Made by a program: the position numbers and the translations under genes. The notes under the pieces were generated by a model. The model did not search any database. It had not been told where the DNA came from and saw nothing but the letters and a program-made list of their open reading frames with translations. From assembly GCA_041477815.1 (NCBI GenBank), contig JBGOUV010000023.1:1-30895 (forward strand): DNA of 30,895 nt, written 5' to 3'. The stretch is from JBGOUV01 sp041477815 (GTDB taxonomy: Bacteria; Acidobacteriota; Terriglobia; Bryobacterales; JACQDG01). This document shows positions 1-8,167 of this stretch, one piece after another (position 1 is the first letter of the stretch; each line of letters begins with the position of its first letter).

Positions 1-1094
<1,094 letters not shown>

Positions 1095-1098
1095 ATGA

Positions 1099-4000
1099 TT
1101 ACTGCCTGGTCACGACTTCGTCGAGGTTGAGGATCAGACTGGCTACCGCGGTGTAGGCGGCGAGCTCGCTCGGATCCAGTTTGTCGTCCCGTGGATATTC
1201 TCCCACACTGAGGAACTTGACGGCGGCGGCGGGGTCGGTCTGGTAGCGGTCGAGGTAGTGGCGCAGGCCGGTGAGGAGCAGGTCGGTTTCGGCGGGCTTG
1301 GGACGGCGGGAGGTGGCGAGGCGAAAGGCGTAAGCCAAGCGATCGGCCTGGGTGGTTCCGGACTCGCGGAGGACACGCTGGGCGAGCGCGCGGGCGGCTT
1401 CGAGGAACGTCACGTCGTTCATCAGGTTGAGGGCCTGGAGCGGCGTATTGGTGCGGGTTTCGCGGACCACGCAGGCTTCGCGGCCGGCGGCGTCGAAGTT
1501 CATCAGGGAAGGCGGCGGGGCGGCACGCTTCCAGTAGGTATAGATGCTGCGGCGGTAGAGGTTCTCGCCGTGGTCCTGGGGGTAGTCCTGTCCGCCGGCG
1601 AGCTCCTTCCAGAGTCCGGCGGGCTGGTAGGGCTTCACCGACGGACCTCCGACTTTCTCGACCAGGAGGCCGGAGATGGCCAGAGCCTGGTCCCGCACCA
1701 TCTCGGCGGGGAGACGGACCCGGGGGCCTCGGGCGAGGAGGCGGTTGTCGGGGTCGCGGCGGATCAGGTCGGGGGTGACCTTGGAGGACTGGCGGTAGGT
1801 CGCGCTGGTAACGATGAGCTTCTGGAGGCCCTTGACGTCCCACCCCGTGCGGACGAACTCCGTGGCGAGCCAGTCCAGGAGGTCGGGGTGCGAGGGCCAT
1901 TCGCCCTGGGAGCCGAAGTCCTCGACGCTGCGGACGAGGCCGGCGCCGAAGTAGAGCTGCCAGGAGCGGTTGACGGCCACCCGGGCGGTGAGGGGGTTGG
2001 CGGGGTCGATCAGCCAGCGGGCGAAGCCCATGCGGTTATTGGGCGCGTCGGCCGGGAACGGGTGAAGAGCCGCAGGGGTGCCGCGCGAGACCTTTTCGCC
2101 GGGACGGTCGTAGGCGCCGCGGATCAGCGTGAAGGTCTCTTTGGGGTTGGGGATCTCCTCCATCACCATAACGGTGGTGATGGACTCGTAGAACTGGTCG
2201 CGCTCGTGGCGGGCGGCGACGAGGCGCTGCCAGGCGTCGCGGAGATGCGCCGGCGCTTCCTTTTCGAGGTAGTAGAGCTGGATTTTCTCGGCCTGGGGCT
2301 TGGTGCGGCGGTCGGGGGCCAGGGCGGCGATTTCGTGGAGCGGGAGCCCCTCGGCGACGATGGCGAGTTGGCCCGGGGTGAGGGCGGTGTTGTAGACGCG
2401 AACGTCGTCGAGGGAGCCTCGGAAGCGGTTCTCGGGGCCGCCGCCGGCGCCGATGCGCAGGGGCTGCTTGGCCGCAAAATTCTGGTTGAGCTCGTCGAGG
2501 TTGACCTTGATCCTCTGAGGCCGGCCATTCAGGTAGATCTGGACGCCGGAGGCCTCGCGAGAGCCGTCGTAGGTCATGGCGACGTGATGCCACTCGTTCA
2601 GCGGGAGGGGGTCGGCGGTTTCGACGCGCAGGGCGTCGTCGAGCCAGCGCGCTACGAGGTTCACCTGGAGTTTGCCGTCCTGGAGGTAGAAGCTGAGTCC
2701 GCTGGGTTCGGGGACATCCTCGGCGCGGGTGAGGATGGCGCCGGTAGCAGCGGTGGCGCGGATACGGGCGGCGAGGGTGAACTTGTCGTAGAAGCCGAAG
2801 TTGGCGGCGTTGCCGGCCTCGACCACGCGCTTACCGTCGAAGGAGGGGTCGTCGAGCGGCTTATGCAGGGCGAGGTTCGAGGAGAGAGACCAAGGCGGGA
2901 GCGGCGCGCGAATCGACTGTTCCCACGCCCGCTGGGCGCGGGCCAGTTCGGGCTGGAGCTGGGTCCACGCGGATTCGGCGGCGGCCTGGGCTTTGTCGAG
3001 GGTGGCCAGGCGGGCCTGCTGGTCGGGCGTGGGGGCCTTTACGATGGGCGCGGTGTTGCCGTACTTGTTGTAGCGGCCCCGGTCCGGTATGTTGTTGAAG
3101 TAGGCGAAGACCTGGTAGAACTCCTTTTGGGCGAGGGGGTCATACTTGTGGTCGTGACAGCGGGCGCAGCCCAGGGTGAGTCCGAGGAAGACGGTGGAGG
3201 TGGTCTCGACGCGGTCGACCACGTATTCGACGGCGTACTCCTCGGGGATGATGCCGCCCTCGCCGTTGCCGCGATGGTTGCGGCTGAAGCCGGTGGCGAT
3301 GCGCTGCTCGAGCGTCGGGTTGGGGAGCAGGTCGCCGGCGATCTGTTCCAGGGTGAACTGGTCGAAGCGCAGGTTGCGGTTGAAGGCCTGGATGACCCAG
3401 TCGCGCCAGCGCCACATGAAGCGCTCGGCATCGGTCTGGTAGCCGTTGGTGTCGGCGTAGCGGGCGGCGTCGAGCCAGCGGGCGGCCATGCGCTCCCCGT
3501 AGCGGGGGGAGGCGAGGAGACGGTCCACCACCTTCTCATAGGCGGCGGGAGAGGTGTCGGCCAGAAAGGCGTCGACCTCGGCGGGCGTGGGCGGAAGACC
3601 GGTCAGATCGAGGCCGACGCGCCGGATCAAGGTGGCGCGGTCCGCTTCGGGGGAGGGCTTCAGTCCTTCCCGGTCCAGGCGCTTGAGGACGAAGTGGTCA
3701 ACGCCATTGCGCGGCCAGGAGGCGTCAGAGATCTGCGGAAGCGGCGGCCGTTGCGGGGGGATGAAGGACCAGTGCTTTTGCCAGGGCGCCCCCTGCTCGA
3801 TCCAGCGGCGGAGCAGATCGATCTCGCGTTCGGAGAGCGCGGCGTGGCCCAAGTAGGCCGGCGGCATGTGGCGGACCGGGTCCTTGGAGGTGATGCGCAG
3901 GTAAAGCTCGCTCTTGGCCGGGTCCCCGGGGACGATGGCGATGGCTTTGGCGGAGGCTTCCACGTCGAAGCGGAGCTTGGTCTTGCGGTTGCCGGGGTCG

Positions 4001-4113
4001 GGGCCGTGGCAGGTGTAACAGCGGTCGGAGAAGATGGGGCGGATGTCGCGGTTGAATTCCACGGTAGGGGGCAGGACGGCAGCCAAGGCGACGAATAGGA
4101 TCGTCGAGGTCAT
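1099..4113 (-). CDS. Secreted PSCyt1/DUF1549/DUF1553 cytochrome-like protein with internal LamG domain
   Basis: This is a 1004-residue exported protein. A short leader (MTSTILFVALAAVLPP) is followed by a c-type heme motif CYTCH at residues 32-36, inside a planctomycete-cytochrome (PSCyt1) domain. DUF1549 follows at about 120-330 (WPRNGVDHFVLKRL, GLDLTGLPPTPAEVDAF) and ends with a second CxxCH in GCARCHDHKYDPL. A LamG/concanavalin-like segment lies at about 430-580 (FTLAARI..., EWHHVAMTYDGS, YLNGRPQRIKV, LDDVRVYNTALTPGQ). DUF1553 fills about 690-1000 (GFARWLIDPANPLTARVAVN, LLDWLATEFVRTGWDVK). The DUF1501 gene follows after 4 bp and vapC ends 7 bp upstream. Heme attachment and carbohydrate binding by LamG are expected from the families; the substrate is unknown. 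Confidence 0.93.
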   Translation of the reverse strand: MTSTILFVALAAVLPPTVEFNRDIRPIFSDRCYTCHGPDPGNRKTKLRFDVEASAKAIAIVPGDPAKSELYLRITSKDPVRHMPPAYLGHAALSEREIDLLRRWIEQGAPWQKHWSFIPPQRPPLPQISDASWPRNGVDHFVLKRLDREGLKPSPEADRATLIRRVGLDLTGLPPTPAEVDAFLADTSPAAYEKVVDRLLASPRYGERMAARWLDAARYADTNGYQTDAERFMWRWRDWVIQAFNRNLRFDQFTLEQIAGDLLPNPTLEQRIATGFSRNHRGNGEGGIIPEEYAVEYVVDRVETTSTVFLGLTLGCARCHDHKYDPLAQKEFYQVFAYFNNIPDRGRYNKYGNTAPIVKAPTPDQQARLATLDKAQAAAESAWTQLQPELARAQRAWEQSIRAPLPPWSLSSNLALHKPLDDPSFDGKRVVEAGNAANFGFYDKFTLAARIRATAATGAILTRAEDVPEPSGLSFYLQDGKLQVNLVARWLDDALRVETADPLPLNEWHHVAMTYDGSREASGVQIYLNGRPQRIKVNLDELNQNFAAKQPLRIGAGGGPENRFRGSLDDVRVYNTALTPGQLAIVAEGLPLHEIAALAPDRRTKPQAEKIQLYYLEKEAPAHLRDAWQRLVAARHERDQFYESITTVMVMEEIPNPKETFTLIRGAYDRPGEKVSRGTPAALHPFPADAPNNRMGFARWLIDPANPLTARVAVNRSWQLYFGAGLVRSVEDFGSQGEWPSHPDLLDWLATEFVRTGWDVKGLQKLIVTSATYRQSSKVTPDLIRRDPDNRLLARGPRVRLPAEMVRDQALAISGLLVEKVGGPSVKPYQPAGLWKELAGGQDYPQDHGENLYRRSIYTYWKRAAPPPSLMNFDAAGREACVVRETRTNTPLQALNLMNDVTFLEAARALAQRVLRESGTTQADRLAYAFRLATSRRPKPAETDLLLTGLRHYLDRYQTDPAAAVKFLSVGEYPRDDKLDPSELAAYTAVASLILNLDEVVTRQ

Positions 4114-4120
4114 TTGGTCC

Positions 4121-4519
4121 CTATTCTAGCGCGGAGGCGACGTCCGTTTGCGAGAAATCGTTGCCTTTGAAGAGGAGAGGCTCGCCGGAGGTTCTGGCCA
4201 GGGCGTAAGCGCAGCAGTCGCAGAAGTTGAGACCGGCGGGGTGGTTGCCCTTTCCGTAACGTCGCCAGGCGGCGCGGGCGGTTTCGGCTTGTTCGAGGGT
4301 GAAGGGGACCACATCGATGTGGGAACGGTGGAGAAGCAGGTCGAGTTCGCGGCCGCCCGGTTCCTGGTTGCGGGCCTCGATCACCATCGCGGCCTCGACG
4401 AGGTTGACGCTGGAGAGAAGCCGTAGCGGGGCGTCCCGGATGGCCTCGGCGTATGCCGGCGCATCGAGCTCATCCTGGAGGATGGCGATCACGGCAGAGG
4501 TGTCGATGACCATAAACAC
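4121..4519 (-). CDS. vapC: VapC-family PIN-domain ribonuclease toxin
   Basis: This 132-residue PIN-domain protein is the toxin half of a type II toxin-antitoxin pair. Acidic residues expected in the metal-dependent nuclease site are visible: D6 in VIDTSA, E42 in NLVEAA, D101 in NFCDCCAYALA, and D121/D126 in LLFKGNDFSQTDV. The frame opens with GTG at 4519 directly after the vapB stop codon; an in-frame ATG at 4513 is an alternative start. Either way it is translationally coupled to vapB. VapC proteins cut tRNA or rRNA, and the target of this one cannot be read from sequence. Its stop lies only 7 bp before the PSCyt1/DUF1553 start, so read-through into that operon is possible. Confidence 0.92.
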   Translation of the reverse strand: MFMVIDTSAVIAILQDELDAPAYAEAIRDAPLRLLSSVNLVEAAMVIEARNQEPGGRELDLLLHRSHIDVVPFTLEQAETARAAWRRYGKGNHPAGLNFCDCCAYALARTSGEPLLFKGNDFSQTDVASALE

Positions 4520-4774
4520 CTACCGGGGAATGCCGTGCTCGTCGAATCCGATGATTTCTTCCGGAGAGCGGGTGTCGTAGGTGGGGAGCGCGGCGCAGCG
4601 GCGGCCGATGGCGAGAAGCTCTTCCTTGAGGTCCGGCCAAGTGGCGCGGCCTTCCTGCCGCTGCAGGCGCTCGCGAAGGGACTGGATGACAGCTTCGGTG
4701 ATGGTCTCGCCGGTTTTCTGGGCGAGGACTCGGGCCAGGCGGTCAGCTTCAGGGTGTTTGATGTTGAGAGGCAT
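4520..4774 (-). CDS. vapB: VapB-family antitoxin (Rv0623-like / PSK type)
   Basis: This 84-residue protein opens with MPLNIKHPEADRLARVLAQ and TGETITEAVIQSLRERLQR, the N-terminal DNA-binding pattern of the Rv0623-like VapB family. The C-terminal half (DTRSPEEIIGFDEHGIPR) is the part that usually wraps around the PIN toxin, and the DEHGIPR ending is typical. It sits directly in front of vapC with no gap. A possible Shine-Dalgarno AGGAAG lies upstream of the ATG at 4774. The protein should neutralise VapC and repress its own promoter, as is known for the family. A small inverted repeat and a TATGAT box lie upstream at 4812-4831. Confidence 0.92.
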   Translation of the reverse strand: MPLNIKHPEADRLARVLAQKTGETITEAVIQSLRERLQRQEGRATWPDLKEELLAIGRRCAALPTYDTRSPEEIIGFDEHGIPR

Positions 4775-4811
4775 TCTTCTTTCTTCCTAAATATCTTGTT
4801 TCTTTCCCAAT

Positions 4812-4831
4812 CATAACACGGGAAACCCGGT
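4812..4831 (-). promoter_or_regulatory. Possible vapBC promoter with small inverted repeat
   Basis: On the minus strand a TATGAT hexamer (4817-4812) lies about 38 bp before the vapB ATG, and a CGGG-AAA-CCCG inverted repeat occupies 4821-4831 just upstream. This arrangement suits an autoregulated toxin-antitoxin promoter. No convincing -35 box is visible, so this is a weak prediction. Confidence 0.3.
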
Positions 4832-4855
4832 TGACTCCGAGCCGACGCCGATCCC

Positions 4856-5081
4856 TTAGACGGCCTGTCCCTTGGCGGCTTGCCCGCGAAGCAGAAATGT
4901 TTTCGGGAGCGATCCCCGGCCACAAATCTGGAACGAGCCGAAGTCCTTGTACCAGTCACCCTGGGGCGCTTCTGGCTTGGATTCGATCCACAGACGAAGC
5001 TGATTGAGGTCGGCGATGCCGATCGCCGGGTCACGCATTCGGTCTACCAGGTAGATTGCGCAAACTCTCGATCTTCGGCAT
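4856..5081 (-). pseudogene. Small conserved protein, apparently frameshifted
   Basis: An ATG at 5081 overlaps the TGA of the ribbon-helix-helix gene (TGATG) and begins MPKIESLRN..., but this frame stops at 5031 after 16 codons. The alternative frame continues as IYLVDRMRDPAIGIADLNQ and later WYKDFGSFQICGRG and PKTFLLRGQAAKG, ending with a stop at 4856. Taken together they look like one protein of about 75-80 residues broken by a small indel near 5045-5060. An independent start at ATG 5038 would give 60 residues. From memory, the WYKDFGSF/PKTFLL pattern recurs in short hypothetical proteins; no function is known to me. The coupling to a regulator gene suggests a toxin-antitoxin-like partner, which is inference. 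Confidence 0.55.
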
Positions 5082-5338
5082 CAGGCGCCGAAAACCATCC
5101 GGCCCATCCGATCACCGAGACGCTTCACTTCTTTCGGATCGGTGGCGCTTCGGAAGCGCTCGGCAAGGTCGAAAAACTCCTGCTGTTTCTGCTTTTCCGC
5201 TTCGATCCCGTTTTCGATGAGTTCCACCAGCATCCGGTTGGCGCTGAGGCGGCGGGCTTTCGCCATGCTGCGTACTTGGACTGCGACGTTCGCCGGAAGG
5301 CTAACGCTTTGTCGCACAGCTTTGCTTGCCGTCTTCAT
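5081..5338 (-). CDS. Ribbon-helix-helix (CopG/Arc-like) regulator, likely antitoxin
   Basis: This protein of about 85 residues has RQSVSLPANVAVQVRSMAK as the beta strand and first helix, and RRLSANRMLVELIENGIEA as the second helix of a ribbon-helix-helix fold, followed by a charged helical tail (QKQQEFFDLAERFR) ending in MGRMVFGA. I prefer the ATG at 5338 (MKTASKAVRQ) over the ATG at 5353, because the shorter form matches the usual family start and lies just after a CATAAT box and a palindrome. Its TGA overlaps the ATG of the small downstream gene. RHH proteins bind DNA as dimers and often repress their own operon; an antitoxin role is likely but not proven. Confidence 0.8.
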   Translation of the reverse strand: MKTASKAVRQSVSLPANVAVQVRSMAKARRLSANRMLVELIENGIEAEKQKQQEFFDLAERFRSATDPKEVKRLGDRMGRMVFGA

Positions 5339-5340
5339 AA

Positions 5341-5364
5341 CACCATTATGCACCAGATTGGTGC
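5341..5364 (-). promoter_or_regulatory. Operator/promoter of the ribbon-helix-helix gene
   Basis: A perfect inverted repeat GCACCA-GAT-TGGTGC spans 5350-5364, and a further CACCA half-site lies at 5341-5345, giving three half-sites in 24 bp. On the minus strand a CATAAT hexamer (5350-5345) ends 6 bp before the ATG at 5338, so transcription may start at or near the A of the start codon. No Shine-Dalgarno sequence is visible. This fits autoregulation by the RHH protein and a leaderless transcript; both are inferred. Confidence 0.45.
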
Positions 5365-5365
5365 G

Positions 5366-6901
5366 TTACTCTTTCAACCCGAAGGCATACACGCGGGAGT
5401 CGTAGGTAGTCACGTACACCCGCCCGTACGACAGAGCCATCCCGGACAGGTGGGTCCAGGAGTCGATCTGGTCGCCACTGGACCAGAGCTCCTTGCCCGT
5501 CGCCGCGTCGAGGACGTAGAGGACGGCGTTGCCGGTCTTGGTTCTGATGCGGTCGGCGGAGGTGAGCAGGGTGCCGTCGTCCTTGGCCTGGCGGGCGTTT
5601 TCGCCGTTGGAGAGGGCGAAGACTACGCCGTTGGCGACGATCGGGGGCTCGGGCATGCTCATGTCGCGCGAAACCCACATCGGGACCAGGACGGGCTTGT
5701 TGTTCTCGACCACCACCTCGAAGGCCATGACCGAGCCGCGGTCGGCGGGACCGTTGGTGTACTTGGGTTTGGGCATGGACTCCGACGGCGGACCCATGGT
5801 CGGGACATAGAGCCAGCGGCGGCCTTCGGAGTCTTCGGCGGTGGAGAGGGCGCCCCAGGCGCCGCGGCCGGCGAAGTCGACGTCATCGTTGGAATAGCGG
5901 GCGCGGAAGAGCGGGGTGCGGTGGTCCGGGCCGCCGAGCGAGGCGGCGTCGAGGAGATAGATCACGCCTTCCTTGCCGGAGGCGGCTATCAGAGTCCAGT
6001 TCTTGAAGGGGAAGACCACGGGGCTGATGCAGCCCATGTCGAGGTCCTTCTTGCTGATGTATTCACGATTGGTAGGGGTGTAGTAGTCGGCGAGCTGGAG
6101 GTCCTTGGTGAGGGCCAGGACGGTGTCGGCGTACTTACCCGCTGGCGGGTCCCAGATACCGTCGCCGGTCTCGGCGTAGATTTTGCCGTCGGGGCCGATG
6201 GCCGTGCCGGCGCGTCCCCAGATGCCGGCGCCGCCCCCGACCGAGATGTAGAACGGGGTGACGGGACGGGCGGGATCATTCAGGTTCATGGCGTAGACGC
6301 CGGAGCGGGCGCCGCCGCAGCCTTGGGAGATGGTCGTATAGACGACGCCATCCACGACGTTCAGGCTCCAGTTCTTGGAGTGGGGCGGGACGAACTGGGT
6401 GGGAGGAAAGCGCTCCTCGCCGTTGACGTAGTTGAGGCCGCGGAGTTTGCCGTCGGAGGTGATGAGGTAGATGCTCCGGGCGCGCTTGTCGATGACGGGG
6501 GTGGCGTTGAGCGAACCGGGGCAGAGCCAGTGGGGCGCCTGCTTGGGCTGGGAGTTCACCGCGAAATGGCGCTGCCAGAAGATCTTGCCGGTGTCGACGT
6601 CGATGGCGTAGAGGTTGTCGGAGGAGCCGGCCACGTAGACCATGTCCTTGAAGCCCCGGGGAGTGATGACGTTCTCGACGATGAGCGGGGCGGTGAGGGA
6701 GTTCATCTGAATGGGGACGTTGTCGAGCTGTGTCTTCCACCTCAGCTCGAGGCGGGAGACGGAGTCCTTGGAGAGGAACCTCTCGGTGCGGGCCCAGCCG
6801 GTGCGGGCAGCATCACCGCCGAACGTGAGCCAGTCGGAATTGGGGCGTTGGGCGTAGGCGAGTGTGGCCAGAAGGCAGAAAGCCAGAATAGAGCGCTTCA
6901 T
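5366..6901 (-). CDS. Secreted PQQ-binding-like beta-propeller repeat protein
   Basis: This 511-residue protein starts with a clear signal peptide (MKRSILAFCLLATLAYAQ). Blade-like repeats follow: WLTFGGDAARTGWARTERF near the start, DNLYAIDVDTGKIFWQRHF at about 95-115, GVIYLLDAASLGG in the middle and VLYVLDAATGKELW near the end. These are the YALDAxTGxxLW motifs of the eight-bladed PQQ-type propeller. It acts in the periplasm or is secreted. No heme motif or accompanying cytochrome c domain is present, so whether it binds PQQ and oxidises an alcohol, or is a structural propeller of the BamB/PQQ-like kind, cannot be decided. It ends 12 bp before the palindrome of the RHH gene, on the same strand. 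Confidence 0.88.
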   Translation of the reverse strand: MKRSILAFCLLATLAYAQRPNSDWLTFGGDAARTGWARTERFLSKDSVSRLELRWKTQLDNVPIQMNSLTAPLIVENVITPRGFKDMVYVAGSSDNLYAIDVDTGKIFWQRHFAVNSQPKQAPHWLCPGSLNATPVIDKRARSIYLITSDGKLRGLNYVNGEERFPPTQFVPPHSKNWSLNVVDGVVYTTISQGCGGARSGVYAMNLNDPARPVTPFYISVGGGAGIWGRAGTAIGPDGKIYAETGDGIWDPPAGKYADTVLALTKDLQLADYYTPTNREYISKKDLDMGCISPVVFPFKNWTLIAASGKEGVIYLLDAASLGGPDHRTPLFRARYSNDDVDFAGRGAWGALSTAEDSEGRRWLYVPTMGPPSESMPKPKYTNGPADRGSVMAFEVVVENNKPVLVPMWVSRDMSMPEPPIVANGVVFALSNGENARQAKDDGTLLTSADRIRTKTGNAVLYVLDAATGKELWSSGDQIDSWTHLSGMALSYGRVYVTTYDSRVYAFGLKE

Positions 6902-7013
6902 ATCGGTAACATGTTAGCGAATTTCGAGGAGGTCGAGCAGCCCGCGCGGCGGAAGATGCCCTGGAGTAGCCGCACCAACTAGGACGCGCCCTAGATCTGC
7001 TAGACTTTCGTCT

Positions 7014-7730
7014 ATGGCAGAGGCAGTGGCGGTGCCTAGTATCAGGGAATTTCTGCGAGTCGTGTGGAGCGACTGGGGGTCTCGGGTGAGCGGGATAGCC
7101 TCAGTCCCATTCACGATTCTGGCGCTGTTCGCAAAGGCGGATTATGCTAGGGTCATTTGGGGTACTCTGGCGCTAGTGGCATTGTTCGCTACCGTTTACC
7201 AGGTATGGGGTAAAGAGCGCAAAGCCTTTCTCCAAGAAGTAGCCAAGAATAATCATCCTCTGCTGACGGGTGCGTTTGTTGAAGGCCATTTTCGGGCTGC
7301 CCTTATGGCTTCCAGTCTGGCGAGTGAAGACAACGAGACCGAGATCACCGCAGATAACGTTCAGGATACGCACATGACGTTCAAGGTGCGCGTTGTCAAT
7401 GAACGACCCGTTTCCACGAACATCACCGACGCACGTCTTACTGTCAACATCGAGGATGGGAGGATATTTCAGGTCAGACCCATGCCCATTCCTCCGCAGG
7501 CTTCCCTGAAGACAGATGCCCCTGCCGTTTCCAACAGCAGGACCATCATTCTACATAATTACGAGTATCCGCTCGAAGATTTACGCACAGTAGGCCAGCT
7601 AGAGCGCGGCAGGGCTGCCTATGGATGGCTCAGGTTCTACATGTCCGGCGTGAGTCGGAAGAGAGTCGAGGAGACCGCATCCTTTGCATTGGAAGTGCAG
7701 GACGGCTTTGGAAGCTGGCACCTAGCCTAG
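7014..7730 (+). CDS. Hypothetical membrane-anchored protein
   Basis: I do not recognise this 238-residue protein. It has two hydrophobic stretches near the N-terminus (VPFTILALFA at about 27-36 and VIWGTLALVALFATVYQVW at about 47-65), then a soluble region of about 170 residues with alternating beta-prone segments (TFKVRVVNERPVSTNITDAR, ASFALEVQDGFGSW). The soluble part reads like an immunoglobulin-like or beta-sandwich domain. The ATG at 7014 lacks an obvious Shine-Dalgarno sequence. Base composition is noticeably less GC-rich than its neighbours, and it sits next to a radical SAM remnant, so it may be a recently acquired gene. It is transcribed away from the PQQ-propeller gene. Confidence 0.7.
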   Translation: MAEAVAVPSIREFLRVVWSDWGSRVSGIASVPFTILALFAKADYARVIWGTLALVALFATVYQVWGKERKAFLQEVAKNNHPLLTGAFVEGHFRAALMASSLASEDNETEITADNVQDTHMTFKVRVVNERPVSTNITDARLTVNIEDGRIFQVRPMPIPPQASLKTDAPAVSNSRTIILHNYEYPLEDLRTVGQLERGRAAYGWLRFYMSGVSRKRVEETASFALEVQDGFGSWHLA

Positions 7731-7870
7731 TGAGGCATGAGCCTGGGCCGTGGCCTAGATCCGGGGAGTTAACTCAAGCCCCCGCACACATTCAGAGTTC
7801 TCCGCAATCAACCTTTGGGAGACAGGATAATTCTCGCTACAGATTAGGACGATCGGCGAATAGCTTAAGA

Positions 7871-8149
7871 TTATCGAGACAACGACGTGCCTCTGTCACT
7901 GATGTGGTCCAGGAATGCATCGATGACCGCCTGAGAATGAAGTTGGCGGGCTTGCGTCTCGTGAGCGAGAAGGTCGCCGCTCTCCGACCACTTGTTCGAG
8001 AAGTATGCGCCTCCGCAGATCTGGAAGTATTTACAGTGACGCCGACACGACTCGCGACTCGCCTGGGCATGGGCTCGGATCAACGATGCGTCCAGCGCAT
8101 CGGCAATCTGCTCCAAGGTCTGATCGCAGATAGCTTCATAGCGTGAACA
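7871..8149 (-). pseudogene. 3' remnant of a radical SAM/SPASM peptide maturase
   Basis: The frame from after a TGA at 8150-8152 to TAA at 7871 encodes about 92 residues. It contains SCRRHCKYFQICGGAYFSNK, then a WSESGDLLAHET stretch and RQLHSQAVIDAFLDHI. The C-x3-C-x5-CGG pattern followed by SNK..E.G....ET..RLH matches the C-terminal SPASM domain of cyclophane-forming radical SAM maturases (GrrM/OscB type). The final cysteine usually found after ET is replaced by alanine. The CxxxCxxC radical SAM core and the precursor peptide are absent. The only in-frame start is TTG at 8116. It lies just downstream of dinB on the same strand. I read it as a decayed remnant, not a working enzyme. Confidence 0.6.
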
Positions 8150-8167
8150 TCATAGGGCGACCGGCGA

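Noticed and set aside
1258..4098. Long plus-strand open frame opposite the PSCyt1/DUF1553 gene
   Set aside because: It is an antisense shadow of a GC-rich gene. The translation is low-complexity Gly/Val/Glu/Ala, while the minus frame has recognisable domains.
6914..7013. Short minus-strand ORF end (GHLPPRGLLDLLEIR) upstream of the PQQ-propeller gene
   Set aside because: It reads like a protein C-terminus but is too short to identify, and it overlaps the start of the gene at 7014.
7625..8146. Plus-strand ORF of 173 residues between the hypothetical membrane protein and dinB
   Set aside because: It begins inside the previous gene, overlaps the SPASM remnant on the other strand, and its translation shows no family pattern.
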